Shown here: positions 47,466 to 60,458 of the stretch, in pieces
Numbering within the stretch: position 1 is the stretch's first letter
Layout of the letters: every line of letters starts with the position of its first letter
Assembly: GCF_000003855.2 (NCBI RefSeq)
Contig: NW_003101630.1
Location: 6,252 to 70,251 of the forward strand
Source: Blastomyces gilchristii SLH14081
Lineage: Eukaryota; Ascomycota; Eurotiomycetes; Onygenales; Ajellomycetaceae
Length of the DNA stretch: 64,000 nt
Direction: 5' to 3'
Program-made: the position numbers and the translations under genes
The notes under the pieces: model-generated
Told to the model about the DNA's origin: nothing
Databases searched by the model: none
The model's input: the letters and a program-made list of their open reading frames with translations, nothing else

Positions 47466-48562
47466 GAAGAAGTGCATTGAAATATATTACTGACTTATCA
47501 AATATAAAGAGACTTAAAGAAAATATTAACAGCTTTCAGAGATGTACAGAAACAGCTACAGTGTTGCATAGTAACATTATCTTCATTCAATACATACACT
47601 GTTAATATTCTTTCTATACAGTTATCATATAATCTGTATCAGAGATACATGCAGAAAACAGATCTTTGTTACTAGAATAAATGATTGCAGCAATTCTCTG
47701 TTTTTATATTATAAAGAAAAGTTGTTCTTATTTCTTTCTTCTCTCTTTTCTCTTCTTCAATTAATCACTAATTTCAAGCTGATATGAAAACTATTAAAAC
47801 ACTCTCAGAAACCCTCAAATTGAAGAGTATAGACTAATCAAATTTCAAATACAGAAGAACTCAAATTATCTTCTACAGATTCAATTACTCATTCTCTCTC
47901 AAATAAAACAGCAGTTATATCATCTCTTTCTCTCTCAATCAAACAAAACATGGCCTGTGAAAAGCAAGTACTATATCAGATCATAATGATCAACACAGCC
48001 TCAGCATACAGAGCTGTATATGTGCAGCATGTGCTGAACTGAGAGACTGTGTGAGTTGCACACTGACAGCAGCATCTCAGAGAGAGCTGTGCAGTATGAA
48101 AAAGCTGCAACTCTCAGTCATATATGCAGAGAGTGAATTACTGCAGTAAGTGCATATGCATTGAAGTAATACTTTTTGATAATACTCAGTCTCTGATATA
48201 ATGAAAATAGAGTCTCTCTGTGAGATTCATTTTTATCAGAAGTCAGAGAATCTTATATTTCTCAAGATCATCTTCACACATCTTATCTATGAAATCAATG
48301 AAGAAAATCATTGATTTCAGTGTTCTACTCTTGATGTCATTTAAGTGACAGCAGAGTTCACTCTCACAACACTTTTTAAGTGTATATTTTCTAATTATTC
48401 ACATTTATACAGATATATACTGATTATTTATTAGATAATGTTATGATAATGACTCATCACAGCTGTGTTACTCTTACTATGAGAGATACATGATTAATAA
48501 TAAACATTGTGAAGACTCTGAGAAGTAAGTATTTTGAGAATACTGTAACTCTGTGATCTTGA

Positions 48563-48745
48563 TTTTTTTTGTTTTTGTTTTTTCTTTTTTTCTTTTTCTT
48601 TTATTTTTTTTTTCTTTCTCTTTCTTTCTCTTTTTTTCTTTCTCTTCTTTTTTTCTTTCTCTTTTTTTTTATTGTGATTTTTTCTTATTATTGTTTTGTT
48701 TTTTGTTTTTTTGTTTTTTTTTTGTATTTTATATTTCTTTTTTTA
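48563..48745 (+). repeat. Strand-asymmetric T/C tract inside hAT copy 2
   Basis: This is the counterpart of 5268-5478, with the same TTTCTTTCTC units but different run lengths. Phe/Ser-only open frames over it are artefacts. Confidence 0.9.
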
Positions 48746-49116
48746 ATTAAAATGATATTAATTATGATCTGTGTTCAGAAAAGTAATAATATTTAATAAC
48801 ACTCTCTGTTGGAGATTGTTCAACAAATGAGTACTATGTTATGATATTATATAAGTGAGAAATAATTTCATAGTCTTATTTAATGCCATTTTCAGTAATG
48901 AGATCAGAATGAAAATGTGACTAAGAATTTAAACATATTCTTTATCTGAGACTAGATTTTTATTTGAAAAGTGAATTTGAGATCTTTAATATTTGAAATA
49001 ATGTGATTTGAGATCAATGTGATGAACACAAATCATGATCAGAAGTAATGCTTTTAGACAACATGACAACTGTAAAGTTTGATCCTGGTCTCAGACACGG
49101 TCGCACGGTCAGTCTA

Positions 49117-51570
49117 AAACTGCTACAGAGCCTGATTCAATTAATCACTTGATTATTCAAAATATATACTTCTACTTAAAGAATGAATATTTTGAGCTCT
49201 TTTTCAATCTCTTAAAAAATGAATATCATTCTGAATGCTGAAGAGAAGTCACTGAAGTGTTTCTTGCAAAACCTAATAGAAAAACTTCAATTTCTAAGTC
49301 ATATAGAGTAATATCTCTATTGAAGTGTTTAGAAAAGATTTTAGAAAATATAATAGTTACTCAACTATCTTTTATAAGCTCTATTAGTAATTCTCTTGTA
49401 TTCAGTAAATAAATGAGAGATAGAAAACAATGTTCTGTAATTAACACTGTTCTCTCAGTTGTTCATGATATTCAAATAGCAAAGTATGAAGATCTGGTCT
49501 CAACTGCAGTTTTTATTAATATAAAAGAAGCATTTAATCATGTTTCAAAGTCAAAGTTAATTCAGACTTTGAAGATGTTAAAACTGTCACTTTCTCTAAT
49601 AAAATGAGTTAACTGTTCTATATCTAAAAGAATCTTATAACTTTTCTTTGATGAAATAAAATGAGACAAGACTGAGATAAAAATAGAAGTACTGCAAGAA
49701 TCTTCAATCTCACTCATTTTTATTTATAATATACACTGCATATCTATTCAAAAATAGAAATATAAGAATAGTGTGATCTCTGAGTTATGTGAATGATATT
49801 AATCTAGTTTACAGCTCAAAAACTATCAAAGAGAATTTGAAAGTGATTGAAAAAGCTGTAAAGAAAATCTTTGTTAGAGCAGATATTCATTAAATTCAAT
49901 TTAATATAGATAAAACTGAGTTAATTCATTTCTTTTCTAGATTCAATGAGAAAGAACTATCTCTAACTCTTTTAAATAGAGAGATTAAACTCAGTGTAAA
50001 TGTCAAATAATTAGAAGTATGATTAAACTTCAAGTTGAATTTTAAATATCACATTTAACAGAGAACTGTTAAGAAAGAAAGACTATTGAACAACATAATC
50101 AGACTATCAAATACAGAGAGAGATCTATTCTTTCAGGCTATGAGACAGTTATATATAGCCTGTATTATCTCAGTAGCTGATTATGAAGTTCAAGTTTAAT
50201 GAAATAATCAAGAGAATTTCACTGAACTCTTTCAAAGTCTGTAAAACAGAGCTTTGAGAAGAATTCTGAGAGCATTCAAATCATCTTCTATTAAAGCAAT
50301 GAAAATTGAAGCTTCAATTCTCTCTTCTACTATTAGATATGAAAAGATCTGTGTGAACTACACTCTGAGAGTTATAAAGATAAGCTCAAATTATATAATC
50401 AGAGAAAGAGTCTCTTCTTCATTTTCATCAATTAACTCTGAAAATGAACTGAATTGAAATACATTTCTTGATTGAAATGAAAATAATTCTTCAAAGAAAA
50501 TATCTTCTCAACTGTACAGACTATACTCACTGATTAAAAATTAATTTTCTTCTTTAAATATTGAAAAAGTTGATCATGAGAAGATATCACTCTGAAGAGA
50601 AAAGCTTGAATCTCTTATAAACTTATAAATAAGTGAACTATCTAAGAAGAAAGAATATGAACAGCATTTGAAGAGAATTTCTACAATTAATATAGAAGAC
50701 TCTATTCTGATATATTCAGATGACTTCAAAAATGAGAATTTAAATAGATTAGACACAGACATTGCTTATATTAAAGATACTATCAATTCTATCACAGATT
50801 TCTGAAATTTAGACTGTGAGTCTAAAGTCTTTGATACTAAACTATTTGTACTAGTGAAAGCTTTCAAACTCATTGAAATAAAATCTTATAAAAGAGGAAA
50901 TAGTTTGAAAGAGATATAAATATTCTCTGATAGTCAAGCTGCTTTAAAAAGACTTAGAAATAGTCAGATTTATAATAATCAAATGAATCTTGAACTGATC
51001 TTAAACTCTGTTTTAAAAATTCAAAAGAGAAGAATATTAAAACTGATAATTCATCTACACTGAGTTTCTGCTCATATGAATATTCATGACAATGAATTGA
51101 CTGATTCAGCTGTAAAAAAGAGTTCAGAATTAAGCAGATTTATTCAAAAAATTGTGTTCTGATCTGTTATAAAGAGAAAAATAAAAGAATCTTATTTAGA
51201 TAAGTGAAATGAAAGCTGATAGAAATAAAAGAAGAGTATACATTATTCAAGATTTGAAACAAAACTCAAGTGAAAATCTTGTTTAATTAAATATAAAAAG
51301 AAAATATTCTCATCTATAATATAGCTCAAACTAGAATATGACTATTTCAAATCTTATATACAAAGATTTGATGATAGATTTGATTTAATAGAATGCTCAT
51401 TCTGCAATACAAATGAGAATTCTGAGTATATTATAATACACTGTGCATTATACAATAGTCTCAGAGTCAGATTGAAAGAGAAGTATAATCTAAATCAATT
51501 AAATATGAAATTCTTATTTTCAACTAAGACAGGAATTAAATACTTAATAGACTTTCTATCAGAAACTCAA
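49117..51570 (+). mobile_element. LINE X, segment 3 (RT, RNase H)
   Basis: It resumes after the hAT insertion with reverse transcriptase. The catalytic motif reads YVND (about 49787-49798), the first Asp changed to Asn. RNase H follows from about 50690 with IYSDDFKN, and HLHWVSAHMNIHDNEL with TGA as Trp is at about 51050. The terminal zinc motif CSFC is at about 51393. It is cut at 51570 by chromovirus G2. Stops are more frequent than in LINE Y. Confidence 0.9.
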
Positions 51571-51840
51571 TGTGGCGGGCTGCGCCCGATCAATCATATA
51601 GACTATTCCATTACACTCCATACATTCTTCCATTCCCGATCGCCGATCCGCGGCCGCTACGAACGCGCGCATATTCTTCCGCCCCGAAGCTCCACCGCGT
51701 ACGCCACCACATACATGTATAAATATCCACCTTGATCACTGATTCTCGCACTTCCTCTTTCTTTCCTTCTTTAATGTTTTTATCTTTGTTACATAAGACC
51801 TATAATATTATATCAATCTATTCAGTGTAGGTTTCTTACA
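51571..51840 (+). repeat. G2 5' LTR
   Basis: It begins TGTGGCGGGCTGCGCC and ends TTTCTTACA, with a TATAAATA box at 51718-51725. It keeps CGCGGCCGC and CGCGCGC blocks, so it is almost unmutated. An 87-codon open frame overlapping its left half is not a gene. Confidence 0.95.
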
Positions 51841-52259
51841 CTATAAAAACATTCATCATCTTCTTATTAGAAAATGATTATTCATGCATTATCTTCTCAT
51901 CAGGAACAATTATTCATCAAGAGATATCTGAACATGTAACAACACATAAGAAATAGAGAAACAGTTAAACAGTTAAGCAGACACTGAGTTCTCAGATAGA
52001 AGCTTGCTTATCAGTCATTCTGACTCTGCAATAAGATCTTACAAAGAGAATAAGATCTTATAAAAGAATATCAGTGAAAGACTTGAGAGTTCTGACACTC
52101 AGATATATGAGAATACAATTACACTTCTTTAGATTTCACAGATATCATATATCTGATGATTGATATAATCATGTCTAATGATAATATGAAACTCTTGAAC
52201 ATGAGCATAGACATGATATCACAGTGACTTTAAGCAATGTTGAAATTATAATAACACTA

Positions 52260-55200
52260 AATAGCTGATATGCATGCAACTTAATAACTTCAATATGAAG
52301 AGATTCAATAATTAACTTATGTGATTTCAACATCTACAGAATCAAATACAAAAGCACTGAAAGAATACTTAGATACTTTCATATATTTCAATGCTTCTGA
52401 TCTCACTCTCTACTTATCATGAAGAATGAAAATGCTCATGAAACTGAGTATAGATGAAGATTTCATCAATTCATTAACTAATCAAGATTAATATATTAAT
52501 GAATAATTGAAGAATCACACAAAACAGAAGTTTTATTCATGAATAAAAGTATGTGAATCAGCATTGTAAATACCTGATAATATTATCAAATATCTTGATA
52601 TTCTGTTTCAAGACACTGTCATGCAATAGAAAGTATTAGATTGATTACAGAGTATTTGACAGAGAAACACTTCTCTTACAACATTCATCCCTGACTTCAA
52701 CATCAAGATTCTAGAAGCAGATGATCAATCTTGAGAGAATTAAATGAAGATTAGTATACTTAAGAAGATATTAACTTTCAAACTCTTATAAATTCTTGTA
52801 AGTGTAGATAAAGACCAGACTTATGAAGACTTCTGCACACAGCTTCAGATAATAAATGACTGTCTTATTAAGCTCAAGAATATACAGAACAGTGATAGAA
52901 GACATTATATCTCAGTAACTCATACACTCACACTGAGGAATAATAATGATGCAGATATCATGAATTAAGTAGACTTAAATATCTACACATAAGCAAGAGT
53001 CTTCACTGTTCAGACAGACTTCTAAGTTTCTGAAATCACTTCTGAAGAAGTCACTGATTAATATTAATATGAAGTGTGTATCAACTGTAACTGATCAGAA
53101 TACATTGCTTTCAACTGTTAATCAATCTATATATCTTCATACTTGAGAGAAAGATCAGTGTCTTCTCATTCAAAGAATGAATCAGCATCTGTCTGTGTCA
53201 ATCACATTATATTAAAGAAAGATTCAGAAGATAACTATAAGAATGCTCTGATGAAATAGAGAAAAGATTAGCTTCTATTCAAATTTGTAAACAGAAGCTT
53301 GAAGAGATTGAATAACAATAATTTAAAGAGAAGATGATAATGAATGTGATTCTTATATCTACTGTGATTGATAACATGTATAATATGAAAGCTATGATAG
53401 ACAGCAGTCTATGTCACTATACAATGATAAAATCTTCAGTCATAAGATATTATAATCTTCAGTGTATTTCTTTATTAAAATCTCAACTCCTTACAGGATT
53501 TGATGATTCAAAAGACATTTGTACTCATTATATGATGAAGCTGATTATAGATGTGAGAGAATATTAACATGAAGATATCTATACATATGAAGTTGATAAT
53601 CTTGATTACAATCTTATATTAGAACTTGTCTGACTATCTGAATAAGGTATTTTATTGAATGCTTAAAACAGAAGCTTGATATTCTCTAATAATAATAGAA
53701 TTCATAAAGATAACATTCATAAGACTATTGATCTGACACAGATCTCTGTTAATATCTATGAAATACTCAGAAAAAGAAGTCACTGAAAGAATTGCTGATA
53801 GCAGAATTATATATCAATCTATTTCATTAGTCTGACTGATATTAAAAAGACTCTAGAAAAGTTATCTCATATTATAATAACAGATTCTTGTATGAAACTT
53901 TCTCAATAATATCATGAATATCTAGATATCTTTCAATAAGATAATATTATAAACATACTCTTCTTACAAGATTCTGAAGTGAATCACAGTATCAAGTTAG
54001 AGAAAAAGAATGATAAGAACTCTGAATCATCATGAGGTTCTCTTTATAACATGTTTCAAGATAAACTTCTTCTTCTTTAAAAGACACTCAATGATCTGTT
54101 AAATAAAGAATTCATACACATTAGTAACTCTTCTGTCACAGTCTCTATTCTCTTTACAAAGAAACTAGATGAAGAACTTCAATTCTGTGTGAACTACTGA
54201 GATCTGAATAGATTGACAAAGAAAGATTGATATTTCTTATCTCTCATCAATGATACTCTAGCACAGATCAGATAAGCTTAATGATTTATAAAACTAGATA
54301 TTATCACTGTGTTTCATAAGATTCATATTACTGAAGAAGATGAATGACTTACAGTATTTCAAATATATTATAATCTCTTTGAATGAATAGTCACATTCTT
54401 TAAACTGACTAATATTCTCAGTACATTTCAGAAGTATATCAACTGAGCACTTCAAGATTTTCTTGTTAAGTTTGTATCTACTTATCTAGATGATATTCTT
54501 ATCTTCACTGATGAATTCAGAAAAGAATATTAAGAGTATGTATAAAAGATATTACAACAGCTACAAGAAGCAGAACTACTGATAAATATTGATAAGTGTG
54601 ATTTTGAAGTCAAGAGCATCAAGTATCTGAGTTTTATTATAGAAGCTGATAAGAGAATTTGAATAAATTCTGAGAAAGTCTTCATCATTCTTGAATGAGA
54701 AGCTTCATATACTGTGAAAGATATACAAAGCTTCATCAGATTTGCTCACTTCTATCAGTGATTTATATGAAACTTCTCAGATATTATGAGACCACTTACA
54801 GACCTCACTAAGAAAGACTCAGTATTTCAATAATCAGTGAATACTGAAGCTGCATTTACACAGATGAAGAAAATGTTCATTAATATCTCTCTGCTGATAA
54901 TATTTGATTCTGATCATAAGATAGTTATTGAAGCTGATTTCTCTGACTATATAACAGAAGAAGTAATATTATAATATAATAATAAAGATATTCTACAATC
55001 ATATGTCTTTATATCTAAGAAACTGAGTCCTGCTGAATGCAATTATGAGATCTATGATAAGAAACTTCTCACAATTATACACTGTTTAGAAGAATGAGAC
55101 TCTAAACTTCAAAATATCTCTGAATTTGAGATAGTCACAGATTATAAGAATCACAAATACTTTATAACTACTTATAAACTTACTGAATAATAGATATAAT

Positions 55201-56915
55201 GATCTGAGTTTCTAAGCTGCTTTCATTTTACAATATACTATCACTCTGACAGTCAGAACTTGATAACAGATACTCTCTTATAATAAGAGTAAGATATACT
55301 ATCTGATGTAACAGATACTTACTGAATGAATCAAGAGCATCAGCTCTTGAATCTGAAGATATTAGTTAATCAAGATAAACCAGCTCCCAGTATTATACAT
55401 ACTTCTCTGATTAGAACTGACATTAATATCTTCACTTTCTCTACACTGAATGAACTGTGACATACAGCAGCTCAGGCTGATGAATTTCTTCAGACTCTCA
55501 CTGAAGCAGTATATCAAGAAGCATCTCAATTCTCTTCAGAACTACATATAAGAACTGATATCTCAGAATACTTAATTAATGACAATAATATTCTATAATT
55601 CTGTAAACAATGCTGAGTCTCTCACTCTGAACTCTTACATACTCAGATAATGCAAGAGATGTATGATTTATATATAACTGATTATCTGAGCTGTGAATAA
55701 CTGTATAGAATGATCTTCTGAGAATTCTACTGATCTGAGATATTAAACAGTATCAGATACTTTATCTGAAACTGCAATCACTGTTCTTCTATTATCTTAT
55801 AAAAGAACTGTAGAAAAGATCTACTGAAATCACTTAATATCTCTGATAGAATCTGATAAGATGTAGTGATTGACTTTGTTATTAATCTATCTAAGAGTAA
55901 GAGTTATAGAAACATTCTTATCATTGTTAACTAACTAAGTAAGAATATAATATTAAAATCTTATAATAAGATAGACACTGAACAAGTTGCTGAAGCCTTC
56001 TTACAGAGTTCATTCTATCAGATGTATGAGTTACTGAGATTGATAGTATTGAATCAGAGCTGTCAATTTATGAGCACTCTCTGAACAAGAATCTATCAAG
56101 TTCTCAAGATTATACACTGTCTGTTAACTGTCTATTACTCTGAGACTGATGATGTGTCAGAACAGACAATTCAGATTATAAAGAATTATCTTTATAACTT
56201 CTGCAATTATTTATAAGATGATTGATATAATCTTCTTCTATATACAGAGATCACTATCAACAGTTGAGATGTTATTTTAATAGATATAAGCTCATTCTTT
56301 CTTACACACAGCTATCACATGAAAGTGTTGAATCTTCTAGAGATTACACAGGTCATATCAAACCTCTGCAGTTCAATTCAGATCACTGATAATATAGTAA
56401 TAAAGCTCTGAGATATCTGTGACTGAGCAGAGGTCTTCATGATAACTGTAAAATAAGATTAAGAAGATTAAATTAATATCTGACAAGATCTCACAGAGCA
56501 GTATAAGATAGAAGATCTTATGTGATTGAATCTCAAGAATATATGAATCACATATTCATCTTGTACAGTAGACTACTGTCATGTCAGATATAAAGTGATA
56601 GAAGTTCTAGATAGTCACAACTACTGTCTTGACACATCATCAGAGATTCATAATGTATTTCATACAAGCTTGCTCTACTGTGCTGTCACTGATTCATTCT
56701 CTTCTCAGCTGACTTCTGACTGACAGTCATCAGACATCATAGAAGAAGATAATTAGCTTGAGTGAGAGATTGAAGATATTCTTGATAAGAGATTCTGCAG
56801 CTGCAGCTGATAATATCTTGTGAAATGAGTCAGCTATGATCAACTGACCTGAACTCTGAGTTCTGTGTTATCTGAAACAGCAGCTCTTGATCAATGGAAA
56901 CTGCTTCTGAAAAGA
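52260..56915 (+). pseudogene. G2 gag-pol with chromodomain, decayed
   Basis: The gag zinc knuckle is at 53077-53118 and fits CX2CX4HX4C with the His changed to Tyr. The protease motif AMIDSS is at about 53391, with IDSG changed to IDSS. The reverse transcriptase YLDD is intact at 54483-54494 inside TYLDDILIFTDEF. RNase H includes FDSDHKIVIEADFSDY (about 54905). Integrase includes VIDFVINLSKSKS (about 55868), NQSCQFMS (about 56053) and Glu in SEQTIQIIK (about 56160), consistent with D-35-E with the middle Asp changed to Asn. The chromodomain is at about 56757-56905 with WEIEDILDKR, then YLVKW and ALDQW. Chromodomains steer integration to heterochromatin. Confidence 0.88.
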
Positions 56916-56924
56916 GAGGGCTAA

Positions 56925-57195
56925 TGTGGCAGGCTGCACCTGATCAATCATATAGACTATTTCATTACACTTCATAGATTCTTTCATTCCTGATCACTGA
57001 TCCGCGGCTGCTATGAACACGCGCATATTCTTCCGCCCTGAAGCTCCACCGCGTACGCCACCACATATGTGTATAAATATTCACCTCAATCACTGATTCT
57101 CGCACTTCCTCTTTCTTTCCTTCTTTAACATTTTTATCTTTGTTACCTAAGACCTATAATATTATACTGATCTATTCGGCGTAGGCCCTCTTACA
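56925..57195 (+). repeat. G2 3' LTR
   Basis: It begins TGTGGCAGGCTGCACC and ends CTCTTACA. Compared with the 5' LTR it has lost several CG sites by transition, while keeping the CCGCGTACGCCACCACAT block. Confidence 0.95.
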
Positions 57196-57642
57196 CTCAA
57201 GCAGCTATAAGAAAAATAACTAAATTCAGAAAATATCTGAATATGAAGAGGAGGAAATCAATCAGATATAGTCTGTTAAAATAGCTATATACTATCTTTT
57301 AATAATTTGTTTTTGTTACAGTCTCTCTTTACTTTTTCTTTTTCTTTCAATTCTTTTCTATCTATCTATTTAATGTGTCTATCTTTAAGACTGTGTTCTC
57401 TTTTCTTTTGTCATTATATTGTAAAATGATTTCAAAGTATTAGAAGATGTTAAAATACTGCATTTTATAAACAGTTTTTGTATTCTGAGCTGGAATTTTC
57501 TGATTTTGCATATCTGAAATTAGTGAATGTATAATAGTTATCTTTATAAATATAGGAAAAACTCTGAGAACTAAAAGTTCTCAGATAGATATCATAGTCT
57601 CTGACTACATACATTGATAATTGAAGAATAATAATAATAATA
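57196..57642 (+). mobile_element. LINE X, segment 4 (ORF2 end, 3' UTR, tail)
   Basis: It resumes with CTCAAGCAGCTATAAGAAAA, the end of ORF2, then a 3' UTR nearly identical to that of LINE Y. It includes the short inverted repeat AGAACTAAAAGTTCT (about 57568) and an AAT-repeat tail from about 57628. The conserved inverted repeat near the 3' end could be a structure recognised by the LINE reverse transcriptase. Confidence 0.9.
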
Positions 57643-57654
57643 ATCACTGAATTC

Positions 57655-58390
57655 ATATATAACAATGTAAAGAATGTAATCTTAAAGATATCTTCTTTCT
57701 ACACTTATTATAAATATAATTCTTCATTACTCAGTGATATCATAGATGACATTTTAAAGAGAAGAATAGACAGTCAGAATGTTGAATAGATATAAAGAAT
57801 AGAGTATCTCTCAGTATTAGAAGTAAAAGTGAGATTGAAACTTTTAAATAAAATTCATGAGAAGGCAGTGAAAAGTATTCACTATGCTCAGAAATAATAG
57901 ATAGAATACTATAATTGAAAACATCTTTCAATAAAGTTCTTAATAGAGAATTAAGTACTACTTTCAGCAAAGAATATCAAAATAATAAGACTGTGTAAGA
58001 AGCTCAGTGAGTAGTGACTAGAATCTTTCTCAGTAATAAGAGTGATAAATAAACAGATATATAAGTTGAAATTATTATCAGAATTAAAATCAATTCATTC
58101 TGTTTTTCATATTTTCTATTTAAAGCTCTATAAGTAATGCTCTGAAGTGAAGCTGTCTCAGCTGAATAATATCAAGATTGAGAGTGATACTGAATATCTT
58201 ATAGAGAGAATATTGAACAAGTGAATATATTACAGCAAGCTTTAATACCTTATTAAATAAAAAGACTATTCATTGTCAGAGAATTCATGAGAACTGCTTA
58301 AGTATTTGAAAAATGCTGAGAAAGAGATTACAAGCTATAAGATAGCTAGTAGAGACTGTCTTATTACACATCAGAGATGTTGAGTAAGAA
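57655..58390 (+). pseudogene. Third chromovirus remnant: integrase C-terminus and chromodomain
   Basis: The plus-strand frame reads EFIYNNVKNV (about 57650) and then VLLSAKNIK (about 57957). ESFSV follows, then MYKLKLLSELKSIHSVFHI (about 58050-58105), the usual gypsy integrase C-terminal GPFxVI ... LPxxxxIHPVFHVS pattern. The chromodomain is at about 58180-58350 with EYLIERILNK, YLIKWKDYS and ENSWELLKYLKNAE (TGA read as Trp). The LTRs and the rest of pol are not in the window next to it. Its protein differs clearly from G2, so it is another family. Confidence 0.8.
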
Positions 58391-59079
58391 ATATTACTTA
58401 AGACTTCTTATTTTTTTCAAAGAGTTTTTTAGAGATAATCTTATAATAATGAGTCAGTATCTTGTGAACTCTGTAGCACTTTTCTTCTATTTTCTCTCAA
58501 AGAGTTTTTAGAAGTTTAATAAGACTATACAAGTGTAAAATTTCTGAAGTGATTAATAAGAAAAGAAAGAGATATTTAAAATCAATAAGATTAATATTAT
58601 TAATCTATGAGCTGCTGCTATCTTAATAGAGTCACAGTCTGTAGAAAAAGTAAAAAAGAGAATCAGAGTCTACTCACTAATAATCTTACTCTTATTAAAC
58701 TCATTCTTCACTGTTGAAGTTTTCAGTACAGATATCTTTATCTGCTAAGAAGTTAGTGCTATAATACTGTAGAAAGAGCATGCTGCAGAAGAGTATAAGA
58801 GATACTTAAAGTATCAACTTATTAATTCATAAAGCATCTCAGTTATCTACTTTAATTGAAGTGAGATTCTCTTCAATCAGTAATTAATCTCTGTGATGCT
58901 TTTAACAGTGATACTGATTAATCTTTTCTTCTTAAAGTCAGTTATTCCAAGATGTTTTTTCATCTCAGAGACTCATACTTTCATCTTCTTCTGCAGATGA
59001 GTAAGAGAGATCTTCTCAGTCTTGACAGAATCTGTTAATACTTGAAGCTCTGAGACTCTTACTCTGTACTGCTTAGGCA
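58391..59079 (-). pseudogene. Antisense ORF downstream of the third chromovirus remnant
   Basis: A minus-strand frame starts MPKQYRVRVSELQVL at 59079 and is Lys/Ser-rich and helical (LTHLQKKMKVWVSEMKKHL). It continues with TGA at probable Trp positions to about 58390. It lies tail-to-tail with the chromovirus pol, like the antisense ORF of G1. Its family is not recognised, and it ends just short of hAT copy 3. Confidence 0.35.
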
Positions 59080-59081
59080 TC

Positions 59082-60458
59082 TAGACTGGCCGGTGAGATC
59101 ATGAATTTCACATTTGGTCTCATTTGGTCTGGTCTTATACATTTCTTGACATGAGTCTCACTAGAACCAAGCCTCAAAAAAATCTGAAAATAGATTATTT
59201 CTGAGAGAAATGATGTGAAAAATGACCAGATTTAATTCAAGAACAGTGAAATGAAAGTAATTTCTCAGAATAAACTGTGAAAGATGATCATTCTTTCAAA
59301 ATCAGAATGAGACTGAGACTGAAGATTAAAATCAGTCTCATTCAGTTCATTCAGTGATTGCTTATATAATCAGAATTTGATAATGATTATTAATAACACT
59401 TATGAAACAACTAAATATATTCTTATATAAGTTTATTATTCACTTTCTTATGAAAACTACACTTCTCTGATATACTGTGATCAGAGATATTAAACTGTCT
59501 GATGATTTCATGTTTTACAATCATGAGTTTCTTAATTATTTCTTCTTATAATTGTTCTCAGTGATAGTGATAAATATTCTAACTTGAGTTGAACTTTCAC
59601 TTCATTCTTACCTCTGTCAATGAAATTATCAGAATATTATATATCATCAGTGCAACAGTTGAATATATACTCTTAATAATTTTTCATAACTCTAGAATTG
59701 ATTTAGTGTATAAATTCATCAGATTATCTTGAAGATAGCAGTCAAATTCAGTTTTATAAGTATATAGTTTTGCCTGATTTTCAGTTGCAATCAATGTATA
59801 TAAGTTCTGTTTCAAAGTTAGTATTATAGTTCTTTGTGATATAAAGTATTTTTAAAGATTATTACTTACTAGAAAATTGTATTTCATTGTCTTCATATCT
59901 TGAACATCTGCTTGTTCAAATCTCTGATAGTTGATATTATAGTAGTCTCAGGATAATTTTAACATACAAGTCTCATTTCCTTTCTGTTCAATCTTGAGAA
60001 GTGTAGATATTAACTTAATAAGAGAGATCTAGTAGAGCTGCTACAGCATAGTAATCTGTAAAACATTGTTTAGTTTTACTGTAGTAATATACCAGTTTAT
60101 TTCTTACAGTAATAATAGTCTGTACTATAGTATTATTTCAGACTGAATTTCTTTTTGAGTGATTCAACTGCTTCTTAAGATAAGTAAATAAACTGTTATA
60201 CACTCATCAGACTGACTGCAGCATTAGTGTATAAGTGATTGAGACTGTCTTTATTATCTTATTAAACTGAAATAGTATATCAATCATATATTTCAAATGA
60301 GTTCACTTTATATCAGAAAGTTTCAATATCTGAATCTTTTTCTAATCAGAGTGTTATACTCAATAATCAATTATCTGACACAATTGAAGAGCTTAAACAG
60401 TTATCTTATATGTTAAACTTTACTGTATTCTAACATTCTGTATTATATTCAGTGATGT
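59082..60458 (-). mobile_element. hAT DNA transposon, copy 3, left part
   Basis: It begins TAGACTGGCC at 59082 and is collinear with 43290-44665 of copy 2. It includes the transposase C-terminal region on the minus strand (dimerisation part at about 59500-59660). At about 60458 it is broken by the tail of LINE Z. The rest presumably lies beyond the right end of the window. The left 8-bp flank is TAGGCATC. Confidence 0.9.

Larger units (their letters stand above)
43290..49116 (-). mobile_element. hAT DNA transposon, copy 2 (complete, decayed), 5.8 kb
   Basis: It starts TAGACTGGCC and ends GGTCAGTCTA and is flanked by a perfect 8-bp duplication AAACTGCT (43282-43289 and 49117-49124). It lies inside the reverse transcriptase of LINE X. 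The 8-bp duplication and the transposase C-terminus place it in the hAT superfamily. Transposase reads on the minus strand. The terminal ~100 bases are GC-richer than the interior. The MITEs at 8987 and 20758 are short derivatives with the same ends. Confidence 0.95.
51571..57195 (+). mobile_element. Ty3/gypsy chromovirus G2, complete but decayed
   Basis: The element is 5.6 kb with LTRs of 270 and 271 bp, TG...CA ends and a perfect 5-bp duplication CTCAA (51566-51570 and 57196-57200). It is inserted in the 3' part of LINE X ORF2. It carries gag with zinc knuckle, protease, reverse transcriptase, RNase H, integrase and a C-terminal chromodomain. A polypurine tract GAAAAGAGAGGG (56909-56920) precedes the 3' LTR. 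A tRNA primer-binding site after the 5' LTR was not recognised. The coding region is full of transition stops, but both LTRs keep many CG sites. Confidence 0.95.

Noticed and set aside
51472..51735. 87-codon open frame at the left edge of G2
   Set aside because: It crosses the LINE X / G2 LTR junction and is a chance fusion.
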